From Bacteroides pyogenes DSM 20611 = JCM 6294 (lineage in GTDB: Bacteria; Bacteroidota; Bacteroidia; Bacteroidales; Bacteroidaceae): a DNA stretch of 64,000 nt. The stretch spans positions 1 through 64,000 of the forward strand of contig NZ_ATZH01000008.1 in assembly GCF_000428105.1 (NCBI RefSeq), read 5' to 3'. The notes below the pieces were generated by a model. The model did not search any database. It saw only the letters and a program-made list of their open reading frames with translations, and had not been told where the DNA came from. Shown one piece after another: positions 9,183 to 18,564 of the stretch (positions are counted from its first letter, which is position 1; each line of letters begins with the position of its first letter). The position numbers were made by a program, and so were the translations under genes.

Positions 9183-10775
9183 ATGAGCAAACAACTCTTA
9201 CTTGGCGATGAAGCCATTGCACAGGCGGCATTAGATGCCGGACTTTCGGGTGTATATGCTTATCCCGGAACCCCTTCTACAGAAATTACAGAGTATATTC
9301 AGGCGGCTCCCATCACTGCCGAACGACAGATACACAGTCGTTGGTGTACGAATGAGAAGACGGCAATGGAAGCTGCGCTCGGAATGTCGTTTGTCGGCAA
9401 AAGAGCTTTGGTGTGCATGAAACATGTAGGCATGAACGTAGCAGCCGACTGTTTCGTCAACTCGGCCGTTACGGGAATAAAAGGAGGATTGATCGTAGTA
9501 GCAGCCGATGATCCCAGCATGCACTCTTCGCAAAACGAACAAGACAGCCGGTTCTACGGAGACTTTTCACTCGTTCCGATGTATGAACCGAGCAGCCAAC
9601 AGGAAGCTTACGACATGGTATACCATGGATTCGAATTTTCCGAAAAGACAGGAGAACCCTTATTGCTACGTATCGTAACACGTCTGGCACATTCCCGTTC
9701 GGGAGTGGAACCCAAAGAGCAAAAACCTCAGAATGAACTTTCTTTCAGTGACGATCCCCGACAGTTTATCTTGCTTCCGGGTATTGCGCGCAAGCGCTAC
9801 AAAGCGTTGCTTGCCCGTCAGGAAGATTTCATCAAAGCTTCCGAGGAGTCACCTTACAATAAATACATCGACGGTCCTAATAAAAAGATGGGCATTATTG
9901 CTTGCGGCATCGGCTACAACTACCTGATGGAGAATTTCCCCGACGGATGTGAATATCCGGTACTTAAGATCGGACAGTATCCGTTGCCCAAGAAACAACT
10001 TCTCCGGTTGGTAGAATCTTGCGAAGAGATACTGGTGCTGGAAGACGGACAACCCTTTGTAGAAAAGCAGCTGAAAGGTTATTTAGGACTGGGCATCAAC
10101 GTAAAAGGACGTTTAGACGGAACTCTTTCACAGGACGGAGAATTGAATCCGGATTCTGTTGCGCGTGCCGTAGGCAAAGAAAACAAGTCGATGTTCGGCG
10201 TGCCTGCCATTGTCGAAATGCGTCCGCCCGCTCTCTGTCAGGGATGCGGCCATCGCGACATGTATACCACTCTGACCGAAGTGCTCAGAGAAGAGTATCC
10301 TACCCACAAAGTATTCAGTGATATCGGATGCTATACATTGGGTTCCAACGCTCCTTTCAATGCCATCGACTCATGTGTGGACATGGGAGCGTCTATCACC
10401 ATGGCGAAGGGAGCAGCCGATGGAGGACTTCATCCGGCGGTAGCCGTGATTGGAGATTCCACTTTTACCCATTCCGGAATGACCGGCTTGCTCGACTGTG
10501 TGAACGCGAACGCGAATGTAACCATCGTTATATCCGATAACGAAACGACAGCGATGACCGGCGGACAAGACTCTGCCGGGACGGGGCGCATAGAAGCTAT
10601 CTGCGAAGGCTTGGGAGTATCTCCTTCACACATTCGCGTAGTGGTTCCGCTGAAAAAGAATTACGAAGAAATGAAGCAGGTCATACGCGAAGAAATCGAA
10701 TACCGCGGCGTATCTGTCATCATCCCCCGCAGAGAATGTATCCAAACATTATCACGTAAAAAAAGGAGCAAATAA
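9183..10775 (+). CDS. iorA: indolepyruvate:ferredoxin oxidoreductase alpha subunit, short form
   Basis: A 530-residue TPP-dependent 2-oxoacid oxidoreductase subunit that oxidatively decarboxylates aryl pyruvates to arylacetyl-CoA (or works in reverse). Seen: the N-terminal pyrimidine-binding region (GVYAYPGTPSTEITEYI), CQGCGHRDMY (about 351-360) and the TPP motif GDSTFTHSG...NETTAMTGGQD (420-460). The protein ends PRRECIQTLSRKKRSK. The C-terminal 2[4Fe-4S] ferredoxin-like domain of classical archaeal IorA is absent. First gene of iorA-iorB-paaK, 3 bp before iorB. Confidence 0.92.
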   Translation: MSKQLLLGDEAIAQAALDAGLSGVYAYPGTPSTEITEYIQAAPITAERQIHSRWCTNEKTAMEAALGMSFVGKRALVCMKHVGMNVAADCFVNSAVTGIKGGLIVVAADDPSMHSSQNEQDSRFYGDFSLVPMYEPSSQQEAYDMVYHGFEFSEKTGEPLLLRIVTRLAHSRSGVEPKEQKPQNELSFSDDPRQFILLPGIARKRYKALLARQEDFIKASEESPYNKYIDGPNKKMGIIACGIGYNYLMENFPDGCEYPVLKIGQYPLPKKQLLRLVESCEEILVLEDGQPFVEKQLKGYLGLGINVKGRLDGTLSQDGELNPDSVARAVGKENKSMFGVPAIVEMRPPALCQGCGHRDMYTTLTEVLREEYPTHKVFSDIGCYTLGSNAPFNAIDSCVDMGASITMAKGAADGGLHPAVAVIGDSTFTHSGMTGLLDCVNANANVTIVISDNETTAMTGGQDSAGTGRIEAICEGLGVSPSHIRVVVPLKKNYEEMKQVIREEIEYRGVSVIIPRRECIQTLSRKKRSK

Positions 10776-10778
10776 ATC

Positions 10779-11360
10779 ATGAAGAAAGACATTATATTGG
10801 CAGGAGTCGGCGGACAAGGAATTTTGTCCATCGCCACAGTGATCGGCAAAGCAGCGCTGAAAGAAGGTCTGTATATGAAACAGGCGGAAGTGCATGGCAT
10901 GAGCCAGCGTGGCGGAGATGTTCAGTCGAATCTTCGCATCAGCGACCGCCCCATTGCCTCCGATTTGATTCCTTCAGGCAAATGTGATATCATTATCTCG
11001 CTGGAACCGATGGAGGGCTTGCGCTACCTCCCTTATCTCAGTCCCGAAGGATGGCTGGTGACCAACGATACTCCGTTTATCAACATCCCCCACTATCCCG
11101 AAGAGCATGTGTTGATGGCGGAAATCGATAAGCTTCCGCATAAAATTGTGCTGAATGTAGACAAAATAGCCAAGGAAACCGGTTCTGCACGAGTGGCGAA
11201 CATCGTATTGTTGGGAGCCACCATTCCTTTCCTCGGCATCGACTACCGGAAAGTGCAAGAAAGTATTCGTGAAATCTTCCAACGGAAAGGGGAAGAAATC
11301 GTTGAAATGAACCTGAAAGCATTGGCTGCCGGTAAAGAAATGGCGGAAAAGCTGATGTAA
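10779..11360 (+). CDS. iorB: indolepyruvate oxidoreductase beta subunit
   Basis: A 193-residue gamma-type 2-oxoacid oxidoreductase subunit of normal length. The N-terminal glycine-rich GVGGQGILSIATVIG (about 9-23) and the EVHGMSQRGGDVQSN block (about 37-51) are diagnostic. It completes the heterodimer with IorA; the spacing to iorA is 3 bp and to paaK 12 bp, so the three are co-transcribed. Confidence 0.93.
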   Translation: MKKDIILAGVGGQGILSIATVIGKAALKEGLYMKQAEVHGMSQRGGDVQSNLRISDRPIASDLIPSGKCDIIISLEPMEGLRYLPYLSPEGWLVTNDTPFINIPHYPEEHVLMAEIDKLPHKIVLNVDKIAKETGSARVANIVLLGATIPFLGIDYRKVQESIREIFQRKGEEIVEMNLKALAAGKEMAEKLM

Positions 11361-11372
11361 TAAACAACAACG

Positions 11373-12680
11373 ATGGATAGAAAATACTGGGAAGAAGAAA
11401 TAGAAACAATGAGCCGTGAAAAGTTGCACGAGCTGCAACTGCAACGGCTCAAGAAAACGATTCTCATCGCGTCGAACGCGCCTTATTATAAGAAAGTATT
11501 CCTTCAACACGGAATTACCGCCGACAGCATACAGTCGCCGGAAGATATTCGCAAACTCCCTTTTACTACCAAAGCGGACATGCGTGACCATTATCCTTTC
11601 GGGCTGGTGGCTGGCAATATGGAAGAAGACGGTGTACGCATTCATTCCTCCAGCGGAACAACCGGCAACCCGACAGTGATCGTTCATTCGCAACATGATC
11701 TCGATTCATGGGCAAATTTGGTTGCCCGTTGTTTATATATGGTAGGCATACGCAAAACCGATGTTTTCCAAAACAGCTCCGGCTACGGAATGTTTACGGG
11801 AGGACTCGGATTTCAGTACGGCGCGGAACGTCTCGGATGTCTGACGGTTCCGGCAGCAGCGGGGAACAGTAAACGGCAGATTAAATTCATCAACGATTTC
11901 CATACCACTGTTTTACATGCCATCCCCAGCTACGCCATCCGTCTCGCCGAAGTCTTTCAGGAAGAGGGCATAGATCCTAGAAAGAGCAGTCTTAAAACGT
12001 TGGTAATCGGCGCGGAACCGCATACAAACGAGCAACGCCGCAAAATAGAACAAATACTCGGTGTGAAAGCATACAATAGCTTCGGAATGACAGAGATGAA
12101 CGGACCGGGTGTAGCCTTCGAATGTCAGGAGCAAAACGGAATGCATTTCTGGGAAGACTGTTATCTGGTGGAAATTATCGATCCCGAAACCGGAGACCCC
12201 GTTCCCGAAGGAGAAATAGGGGAACTGGTACTGACTACGCTCAATCGCGAAATGATGCCGCTTATCCGATATCGCACCCGCGACTTGACCCGTATTCTCC
12301 CCGGCAAATGTCCGTGTGGGCGTACGCATCTCCGCATCGACCGCATCAAGGGACGGAGCGATGATATGTTTATCATTAAAGGAGTGAACATCTTCCCCAT
12401 GCAGGTAGAGAAAATTCTGGTACGTTTCCCCGCATTGGGGAGCAACTACCTTATCACGTTGCAAACGGTGAACCATCAAGACGAAATGGTGGTGGAAGTG
12501 GAGTTGAGCGACCTTTGTACCGACAATTATATAGAGTTGGAAAAAACACGCAAAGAAATCGCCCGCCGGTTGAAAGATGAAATCCTCGTTACTCCCAAAG
12601 TAAAACTGGTAAAGAAAGGCTCTTTACCGCAGAGCGAAGGAAAAGCCGTGCGAGTAAAAGACATAAGGAACAATCAATAA
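11373..12680 (+). CDS. paaK: phenylacetate-CoA ligase (aryl-acetate:CoA ligase)
   Basis: A 435-residue AMP-forming ligase of the PaaK family. The ATP-binding P-loop HSSSGTTGNPTVI lies near residue 93, the core motif SFGMTEMNGPG follows at about 235, the hinge/adenylation block YRTRDLTRI at about 305, and a C-terminal domain contains KGRSDDMFIIKGVNIFP. It joins arylacetates to CoA. With IorAB it forms a reversible route between aryl amino-acid keto acids, arylacetyl-CoA and arylacetates such as phenylacetate, a known fermentation product of gut Bacteroides. A complete aerobic paa degradation cluster is absent. Confidence 0.92.
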   Translation: MDRKYWEEEIETMSREKLHELQLQRLKKTILIASNAPYYKKVFLQHGITADSIQSPEDIRKLPFTTKADMRDHYPFGLVAGNMEEDGVRIHSSSGTTGNPTVIVHSQHDLDSWANLVARCLYMVGIRKTDVFQNSSGYGMFTGGLGFQYGAERLGCLTVPAAAGNSKRQIKFINDFHTTVLHAIPSYAIRLAEVFQEEGIDPRKSSLKTLVIGAEPHTNEQRRKIEQILGVKAYNSFGMTEMNGPGVAFECQEQNGMHFWEDCYLVEIIDPETGDPVPEGEIGELVLTTLNREMMPLIRYRTRDLTRILPGKCPCGRTHLRIDRIKGRSDDMFIIKGVNIFPMQVEKILVRFPALGSNYLITLQTVNHQDEMVVEVELSDLCTDNYIELEKTRKEIARRLKDEILVTPKVKLVKKGSLPQSEGKAVRVKDIRNNQ

Positions 12681-12702
12681 CCACAAATAAATAACATATA
12701 AG

Positions 12703-13272
12703 ATGCAATTATTGAAAAAGAGAATTCTGCAAGACGGGAAATGCTACGAAGGAGGAATCCTGAAAGTGGACAGTTTTATTAATCACCAGATGGATCCGGT
12801 CTTGATGAAATCGATAGGTGTAGAGTTTGTCCGCCGTTTTGCGGCAACCAATGTCAACAAGATTATGACTATCGAAGCGAGTGGAATCGCTCCGGCTATC
12901 ATGACGGGCTATTTGATGGACCTGCCGGTTGTTTTTGCGAAAAAGAAATCTCCTAAAACAATACAGAATGTACTGAGTACGACTGTACACTCTTTCACGA
13001 AGGACAGAGATTATGAAGTCGTTATCAGCGCCGACTTTTTGACTCCCGACGACAACATTCTTTTCGTAGACGATTTTCTGGCTTATGGCAATGCCGCCTT
13101 AGGAGTCATCGATTTAGTGAAACAGGCGGGCGCCAATCTTGTCGGAATGGGGTTCATCATTGAGAAATCTTTCCAAGACGGACGAAGGATTCTGGAAGAG
13201 CAGGGCGTACGTGTAGAAAGTCTGGCTATCATCGAAGATTTATCGAATTGCTGTATTAAAATCAAGGAATAA
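12703..13272 (+). CDS. xpt: xanthine phosphoribosyltransferase
   Basis: A 189-residue purine phosphoribosyltransferase of normal Xpt length. It shows the [18 protein letters not shown] block, the KKSPKTI base-binding loop and the PRPP motif [16 protein letters not shown] (about 113-128). It makes XMP from xanthine and PRPP. It starts 22 bp after paaK, too close for a purine riboswitch, and none is visible. Its place at the end of an arylpyruvate operon has no obvious metabolic reason. Confidence 0.93.
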   Translation: MQLLKKRILQDGKCYEGGILKVDSFINHQMDPVLMKSIGVEFVRRFAATNVNKIMTIEASGIAPAIMTGYLMDLPVVFAKKKSPKTIQNVLSTTVHSFTKDRDYEVVISADFLTPDDNILFVDDFLAYGNAALGVIDLVKQAGANLVGMGFIIEKSFQDGRRILEEQGVRVESLAIIEDLSNCCIKIKE

Positions 13273-13397
13273 AAGCCGGTTGTCTGTTGGCATGATAGGA
13301 TGGAAAAACAAAGCATTCGCTTTAATTATTCACAACGGGAGCGGAAAGCTTTGGTTTCCTTTCAAAGAATACAGAAGAAGTTTTTTCATTCATTTTC

Positions 13398-13620
13398 TTT
13401 ATTGAAAAAGATATCGCATTGTTTGATTTCATTCACGCACCGCCTTTGAAAAAAACATCACAGTGTTTGATTTCAATCACGCACGGCCTTTGAAAAAAAC
13501 ATCACAGTGTTTGATTTCATTCACGCAGCGCCTTTGAAAAAAACATCACAGTGTTTGATTTCAATCACGCACCGCCTTTGAAAAAAACATCACAGTGTTT
13601 GATTTCAATCACGCACCGCC
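13398..13620. repeat. 44-bp tandem array, about five copies
   Basis: GCCTTTGA blocks begin at 13442, 13486, 13530, 13574 and 13618, exactly 44 bp apart; a diverged copy precedes them from about 13398. Each unit ends TGATTTCAATCACGCACC or a close variant. The two halves of a unit share TTTGA...ATCAC, about 20 bp apart, which hints that 44 bp is a dimer of 22. The array lies between convergent xpt and the glycosidase operon. There are no variable spacers, so it is not a CRISPR. Confidence 0.92.
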
Positions 13621-13726
13621 TTTTTTTAAAGGCCTCAATCTATAAAAAAGAGCGATAACCAAATATGAAATCCTAAAGCAAAAAGAGTAATGATCCGCAG
13701 CACATCATTCTTTTCTATGTGAAACG

Positions 13727-13768
13727 AAAAGCCGCTTCAGCCGATATTTGCTCGCTGAAGCGGCTTTT
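13727..13768 (+). terminator. intrinsic terminator in the xpt/glycosidase gap
   Basis: AAAAGCCGCTTCAG (13727-13740) and CTGAAGCGGCTTTT (13755-13768) form a perfect 14-bp stem with a 14-nt loop. The terminal A/T tracts make it usable in both directions. It probably ends xpt transcription and may stop the minus-strand operon, whose last gene ends at 13952. Confidence 0.8.
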
Positions 13769-13862
13769 CCCTATTGTTTTGTTTATAGTCGCGGCTTCGG
13801 GAGGTCCCACGAAAGGAGCCGTCACACCGCTTTCATAAACCTATCGTTACACTCTCAATCGA

Positions 13863-13957
13863 GGTTGTCCGGCAACATGAGGGACATTATTCGAGATTAC
13901 CCCGTATGGAGAGAATGGTCCGGTTGGGGTTGTTCGACCACATGAGGGATATTATTC
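13863..13957. repeat. direct repeat pair, period 65 bp
   Basis: A 30-bp block starting GGTTGTCCGGCAACATGAGG (13863) returns at 13928 with about five changes; both contain CATGAGGGA(C/T)ATTATTC. The second copy runs into the last codons of the minus-strand GH2 gene (stop at 13952). The period is close to 66 bp, like the arrays near 25.7 kb. Confidence 0.75.
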
Positions 13958-16474
13958 CGCAGTTTCCGAGCGGGAGGTGATGGTCACCGTTCCTTTCTTC
14001 AGTCCCTTTCCTGCGGCTTCCAATATTATCTCGCCTTCCTTCTCGGAGGAAGAAACCACGGCGGTCATCATTCCGTTGAAAACCTTCATCCTCGGTTGCT
14101 GGAACGACTCCAAAGAGGTGGGGTCGCCATTGGCCCCGGCACGGTAACTGCCGGCTCCTTTCACTTTAAAGCTGATGGAATGCGATGCCGTCGGGCAGAG
14201 ATTTCCGTCTTTATCCACCACCTTCACCGTAACGAACGAAAGGTCTTTACCGTCCGCTTTGATGACCGAACGGTCGGCGGTCAGTTCGATACGATGGGGC
14301 CTGCCTGCCGTACGAAGTTCTTTCTCCGCCACTGCTTTTCCCTGCCCGTCGTATGCCACCACCTTTACGGTTCCCGGTTCGTATTTCGTATCCATCCACA
14401 TCAACCGGTAGCGCGTTTGCCGCTTGAGATTCATCATCGACACCGAGTCGGCGCTGTTTTCAAGCGTCACCGTCAGGTCTTTGGTACGCTTGCCTTGGCT
14501 CTTTCCGTTGATAAACAGCTCTGCCGAAGGATAGTTGGTGTAGACAAACACAGGCGTCACCTCTCCTTCGCGCCCCTCCCAGTTCCAGTGAGGCAGAATG
14601 TGCAAAGTCTCCTTCTCTTTGTTCCAATGGCTGCGGTAGAGGTAGTAGCGGTCCTTCGGCAAGCCTGCAAGGTCGATGATACCGAAGAGCGACGAATGGC
14701 TGGGCCAGTCGCTGTAGTAAGGGGTAGGCTCTCCCAGATAGTCGAAGCCCGTCCACACGAACTCACCGATGCAATACGGCAGATCCTCGTGTTGCATGAA
14801 GTCGTCTTCCGGAAGATTAGACCATGAGCAATGTTCCACATCGTAAGAAGAAGACTGATGATCGTCGTATTTCTTCATCCACCGGCGGGCGACGGGGAAT
14901 TTATATACTCCGCGCGAACTTACCGTCGAAGCCGTTTCGCTGCCCAAAATGATTTGCTGCGGGAGTTTGCGGTAGTTTTCACGATACTTGTGCGGGCGAT
15001 AGTTGAACCCTGCCACATCCATCACCGCCGCCATATTATTGTTGACCACGGCATCGGGAGCGTCCATGCCTTGTGTCACAGGGCGCGTGGGATCTTCCCG
15101 GTGGCAGATATCCTGCAGGAAGCGCGAAAGTTTGGGACCACGCTCGCCATTCCACTGATCGGGCACTTCGTTGCCGATACACCACATCACCACGCTCGGA
15201 TTGTTGCGATAATGATGCAACAGATTCACCAAATCCTTTTCCGCCCACTCGTCGAAAATCTTATGATAGCCGTTCTCCACTTTTCTGGCTTTCCATTCGT
15301 CGAAAGATTCCGGCATGAGCATCATTCCCATTTCATCGCATGCCTTTACCAATTCCGGCGCAGGCATATTGTGAGACGTGCGAATGGCATTGCAGCCCAT
15401 GTCTTTCAATATGCGAACCTGCCGGCGGATGGCCGCATCGTTCACGGCAGCTCCCAACGGACCGAGGTCGTGATGGTTGCACACGCCTTTGAACACCGTT
15501 TTCTTCCCGTTCAGGAAGAAACCTTTTCCGGGAACAATCTCGATGGAACGGATGCCGAACACCGTGGTGTATTCGTCTTTCTGCACATTCCCCTCGTAGA
15601 CTTTCGAAACCGCCGTATAAAGCGCCGGCGTATCGGGGCTCCACAACACGGGGTTCTCCACCGTAAAATCCTGAACAAAGAGAGCGCCGTCGAACCGGTT
15701 GCCCCGCTTCTCGTCCGTCGCCACCGTCTTCCCCGCCTTGTCGCGCAGTTCCGTCACAATGCGGTAAGCAGATATTTCCTTGCCTTCAGGCAGATTCAAT
15801 TTCGTACGCAGATTTACCTTGGCAAACCGTTCATTTACCACGGGAGTCGTCAGCTGCGTTCCCCACACGGGCACATGCGCGTCTTCCGTCACCAGCAGGC
15901 GAACGTTCCGGTACAGGCCCGCTCCGGGATACCAGCGCGAAGATTCGGGCTGATTCTCCAGACGCACTGCCAAAGAGTTCACCGCTCCTTCTTTCAGGTA
16001 AGGCGTCACATCCAGCCAGAACGAGTTGTAGCCATACGGCCAGTAGCCCGCCTCCTGCCCGTTCACATATACGCGCGCATGACTCATGGCGCCGTCGAAC
16101 ATCAGCACCGCCCTCTTTCCTTCCGCGAAAGCGGGAGCCTCGAACGCCAGACGATACCAGCCCACGCCCACGAAAGGCAGTCCGCCCGTACGCCCGGCAT
16201 GCTCCATCGCCTCCTTCTGACCGTCCTGAACGATGGCCACATTCTGCTTATCGTTGTTCACACCGAACGGCCCGTAAATAGCCCAATCGTGAGGAACGCT
16301 CACCGGTTGCCAGCGCGCATCGTCGTAACCGGGCTTCACAAAGTCCCGGTTGTCCTCGCGCGTAAACCTCCATCCCTTCTCCAATGTATAGGATGTGCGC
16401 ACCTGCGCAGAAAGCACAGAAAGAGAAGAGAGCGCGATACATCCTATCAGATTCCTGATTCTTAAAGTATTCAT
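13952..16474 (-). CDS. GH2 glycoside hydrolase, probable secreted beta-galactosidase
   Basis: An 840-residue GH2 enzyme with an N-terminal signal peptide ending SVLSAQ. It shows the jelly-roll sugar-binding domain (GWYRLAFEAP..., PYGYNSFWLDVTPYL), an Ig-like middle domain and the TIM barrel. Catalytic landmarks are RTSHNMPAPE, the acid/base Glu in WCIGNEVPDQW and the nucleophile Glu in ILGSETAST. C-terminal Ig/DUF4982-like domains follow (EPGTVKVVAYDGQGKAVAEK). Last gene of a four-gene minus-strand operon (beta-mannosidase, GH20, GH20, GH2). Its cluster matches in type and order the N-glycan/sialo-glycan gene set known from B. thetaiotaomicron (BT_0458-BT_0461 region), which supports beta-galactosidase activity; beta-glucuronidase is the alternative. 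Confidence 0.85.
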   Translation of the reverse strand: MNTLRIRNLIGCIALSSLSVLSAQVRTSYTLEKGWRFTREDNRDFVKPGYDDARWQPVSVPHDWAIYGPFGVNNDKQNVAIVQDGQKEAMEHAGRTGGLPFVGVGWYRLAFEAPAFAEGKRAVLMFDGAMSHARVYVNGQEAGYWPYGYNSFWLDVTPYLKEGAVNSLAVRLENQPESSRWYPGAGLYRNVRLLVTEDAHVPVWGTQLTTPVVNERFAKVNLRTKLNLPEGKEISAYRIVTELRDKAGKTVATDEKRGNRFDGALFVQDFTVENPVLWSPDTPALYTAVSKVYEGNVQKDEYTTVFGIRSIEIVPGKGFFLNGKKTVFKGVCNHHDLGPLGAAVNDAAIRRQVRILKDMGCNAIRTSHNMPAPELVKACDEMGMMLMPESFDEWKARKVENGYHKIFDEWAEKDLVNLLHHYRNNPSVVMWCIGNEVPDQWNGERGPKLSRFLQDICHREDPTRPVTQGMDAPDAVVNNNMAAVMDVAGFNYRPHKYRENYRKLPQQIILGSETASTVSSRGVYKFPVARRWMKKYDDHQSSSYDVEHCSWSNLPEDDFMQHEDLPYCIGEFVWTGFDYLGEPTPYYSDWPSHSSLFGIIDLAGLPKDRYYLYRSHWNKEKETLHILPHWNWEGREGEVTPVFVYTNYPSAELFINGKSQGKRTKDLTVTLENSADSVSMMNLKRQTRYRLMWMDTKYEPGTVKVVAYDGQGKAVAEKELRTAGRPHRIELTADRSVIKADGKDLSFVTVKVVDKDGNLCPTASHSISFKVKGAGSYRAGANGDPTSLESFQQPRMKVFNGMMTAVVSSSEKEGEIILEAAGKGLKKGTVTITSRSETAE

Positions 16475-16488
16475 ATCATCCGTATTTC

Positions 16489-18564
16489 TTATTTGATTAC
16501 TATTTCATCCGTAAAAACCCAACCGCCGTACTTCTTTCCGGGGCGCGCCGTATAGCGCACATACCTTCCTTTGGCGGTTCCTTCCCATCCGACGGTACGA
16601 AACCCGATCGCTTTTTCCTTGTCCGTTTCATCCCTTTGCACGTGCAACGGAACGAAGACCGAACCATCCGAAGAGATGGAGACAGAAACCTCCCCGGGCA
16701 GGAACACTTCCGCTCCGGCCACCTGCATAAAGTCGGCGGATATGGAGCGCACCTCCGTTTCCTTCCCCAGATCAACGGTCACATCCAATCCGTGGCGTGA
16801 GATGAATCCCTGCCACGCTCCGTCTCCATACGTCCAATCGCCGCGAATGCCATCCGTCAGGGCACTCTCTCCCTGTGCGGGATACGCCGTGCTGTAAGGC
16901 GCATGGTAAGTCACTTTCTTTCCAAGCGCCAGATGATCGACCGCTTCTCCGGATTCCGGGCGGCTGCCGACCTCACCCGCCGGATCGAAAGGATGATACC
17001 CTTTCGACTTCAGATGCGCCACCGCCTTCGGGACACGCTTATGGAAATCTTCCCACGCCCTGTTCTCCGGAGCCGACCATGCCACCTCCGACAATGCCAG
17101 TATGCGCGGATAAATCATATACTCGGCATGTTCGGGCGTAGCGATGTACTCCGTCCAGAGGTTAGCCTGCACCCCCCTGATCCGCTGCGCCTGTCCGGCA
17201 GGCAAGTCATCGGGAACGGGACGGTAGGCATACACCTTCTTCAACGGAAGATACCCGCCGATAGCTTCAGGCTGCGAGTATGGGGCGTCCTGATAACTAT
17301 CGAAGTAGCAATAAGCACCGGGAATCATCACAGCGTCGTGCCCCGCACGAACCGCCTCCAAGCCTCCTTTCTCTCCGCGCCACGACATCACAGTGGAGCG
17401 GGGAGCCGGCCCTCCTTCCAGAATCTCATCCCATCCCAGCAGTTTGCGTCCGTTGGCATGCAGAAAATTCTCTATCCGCCGAATCAGATAGCTCTGTAAT
17501 TCGTCCACATGCGAAAGGTGCTCCTCCTCCATCCTCCGGCTGCATTTCGGACAAGTGCGCCATGCCGCCTTACCCGCTTCATCACCTCCGACATGGATAT
17601 ACTCGGATGGGAAAAGCTCTATGACCTCCTTCAGCACATCCTCCAAAAAGGTGAAAGTCTCTTCATTGCCCACACAGAAGTCGGCATTCTTATAAGGTTT
17701 TCCCGCACAGGAGAGTTGCGGATAGACAGCCAGCACTTCTTCCGAATGTCCCGGCATCTCTATTTCGGGAATCACCGTGACGTGATGACGGCGCGCATAC
17801 TCCACAATCTCACGGATATCCTCCTGCGTGTAAAAGCCTCCGTAAGCTCCGGGATCGTCGAAGCGGGCATACCTTCGGTCTCCGTTCCACCATTTTTTCC
17901 AGTTAGCCTCCGTGCGCCAGGCCGCCCGTTCCGTAAGCAAAGGATACTTCTTTATTTCGATGCGCCACCCTGCCGCATCCGTCAGATGCAGATGCAGGCG
18001 GTTGATCTTATAGAACGCCAAAGCGTCTATCTGCTTCTTCACAAACTCTTTCGTGAAGAAGTGGCGGGACACGTCGAGCATAAATCCGCGGTAAGCGAAG
18101 CGGGGAGCATCTTCTATTTCGACCGACGGGACAGCGTATCCGCCTTCCGGCAGAGGCTGTGCCAGTTGCAGAAGAGTTTGAACGGCATAGAACGCGCCGG
18201 CTCCCGATGCCGCCCGTATCTTTATCCGCTCCGGAGAAACCGAAAGCGTATAACTCTCGGACGAGGATAGCGACGGATCTCCTTCCGCCGGTTCAATCGA
18301 CACGATATTCCGTCCGCCGTTCTTCCTCGCTTGCTTCCAGTCCACAGGCAATGCCTTCAGACTGTTTCTCAACAATGCCGCATCTTCCTCCGCAAATCCG
18401 GTGTAAAGCCTTACGCCGCCCGAAAGCGGAAAGGAGCCTATCCCCCGCTCCATCTTCAAAGGAGCGGGAATGACAGACTGACACTTTAAGGGATGTGCAT
18501 ACATGCACATCCCCATTATCCACAAGAAAAGATAAACCTGAACGTATCTGTTCTTTATTTCCAT
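16489..18564 (-). CDS. GH20 beta-N-acetylhexosaminidase with C-terminal discoidin-like domain
   Basis: A 691-residue exo-hexosaminidase. A signal peptide (LFLWIMGMCMYAHP) precedes the GH20b N-terminal domain. The catalytic barrel begins at RFAYRGFMLDVSRHFF and has the diagnostic catalytic Asp-Glu pair in EYIHVGGDEAGK. After about residue 540 there is an F5/8 type C (discoidin-like) domain with GDGAWQGFISRHGLDVTVDLG. The chosen ATG at 18564 overlaps the TGA of the upstream GH20 gene (TGATG), a translational-coupling arrangement. A TTG one codon earlier is less likely. It removes terminal GlcNAc or GalNAc from glycans in the periplasm or on the surface. Confidence 0.92.
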   Translation of the reverse strand: MEIKNRYVQVYLFLWIMGMCMYAHPLKCQSVIPAPLKMERGIGSFPLSGGVRLYTGFAEEDAALLRNSLKALPVDWKQARKNGGRNIVSIEPAEGDPSLSSSESYTLSVSPERIKIRAASGAGAFYAVQTLLQLAQPLPEGGYAVPSVEIEDAPRFAYRGFMLDVSRHFFTKEFVKKQIDALAFYKINRLHLHLTDAAGWRIEIKKYPLLTERAAWRTEANWKKWWNGDRRYARFDDPGAYGGFYTQEDIREIVEYARRHHVTVIPEIEMPGHSEEVLAVYPQLSCAGKPYKNADFCVGNEETFTFLEDVLKEVIELFPSEYIHVGGDEAGKAAWRTCPKCSRRMEEEHLSHVDELQSYLIRRIENFLHANGRKLLGWDEILEGGPAPRSTVMSWRGEKGGLEAVRAGHDAVMIPGAYCYFDSYQDAPYSQPEAIGGYLPLKKVYAYRPVPDDLPAGQAQRIRGVQANLWTEYIATPEHAEYMIYPRILALSEVAWSAPENRAWEDFHKRVPKAVAHLKSKGYHPFDPAGEVGSRPESGEAVDHLALGKKVTYHAPYSTAYPAQGESALTDGIRGDWTYGDGAWQGFISRHGLDVTVDLGKETEVRSISADFMQVAGAEVFLPGEVSVSISSDGSVFVPLHVQRDETDKEKAIGFRTVGWEGTAKGRYVRYTARPGKKYGGWVFTDEIVIK

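Noticed and set aside
12681..12702. Purine riboswitch before xpt
   Set aside because: The gap to paaK is only 22 bp and contains no aptamer sequence.
13398..13620. Possible CRISPR array
   Set aside because: The whole 44-bp unit is repeated; there are no variable spacers between constant repeats and no cas genes.
14831..16465. 544-codon open frame antisense to the GH2 gene
   Set aside because: The minus-strand GH2 frame has full family motifs and a signal peptide; the antisense translation is His/Arg-rich without any domain.
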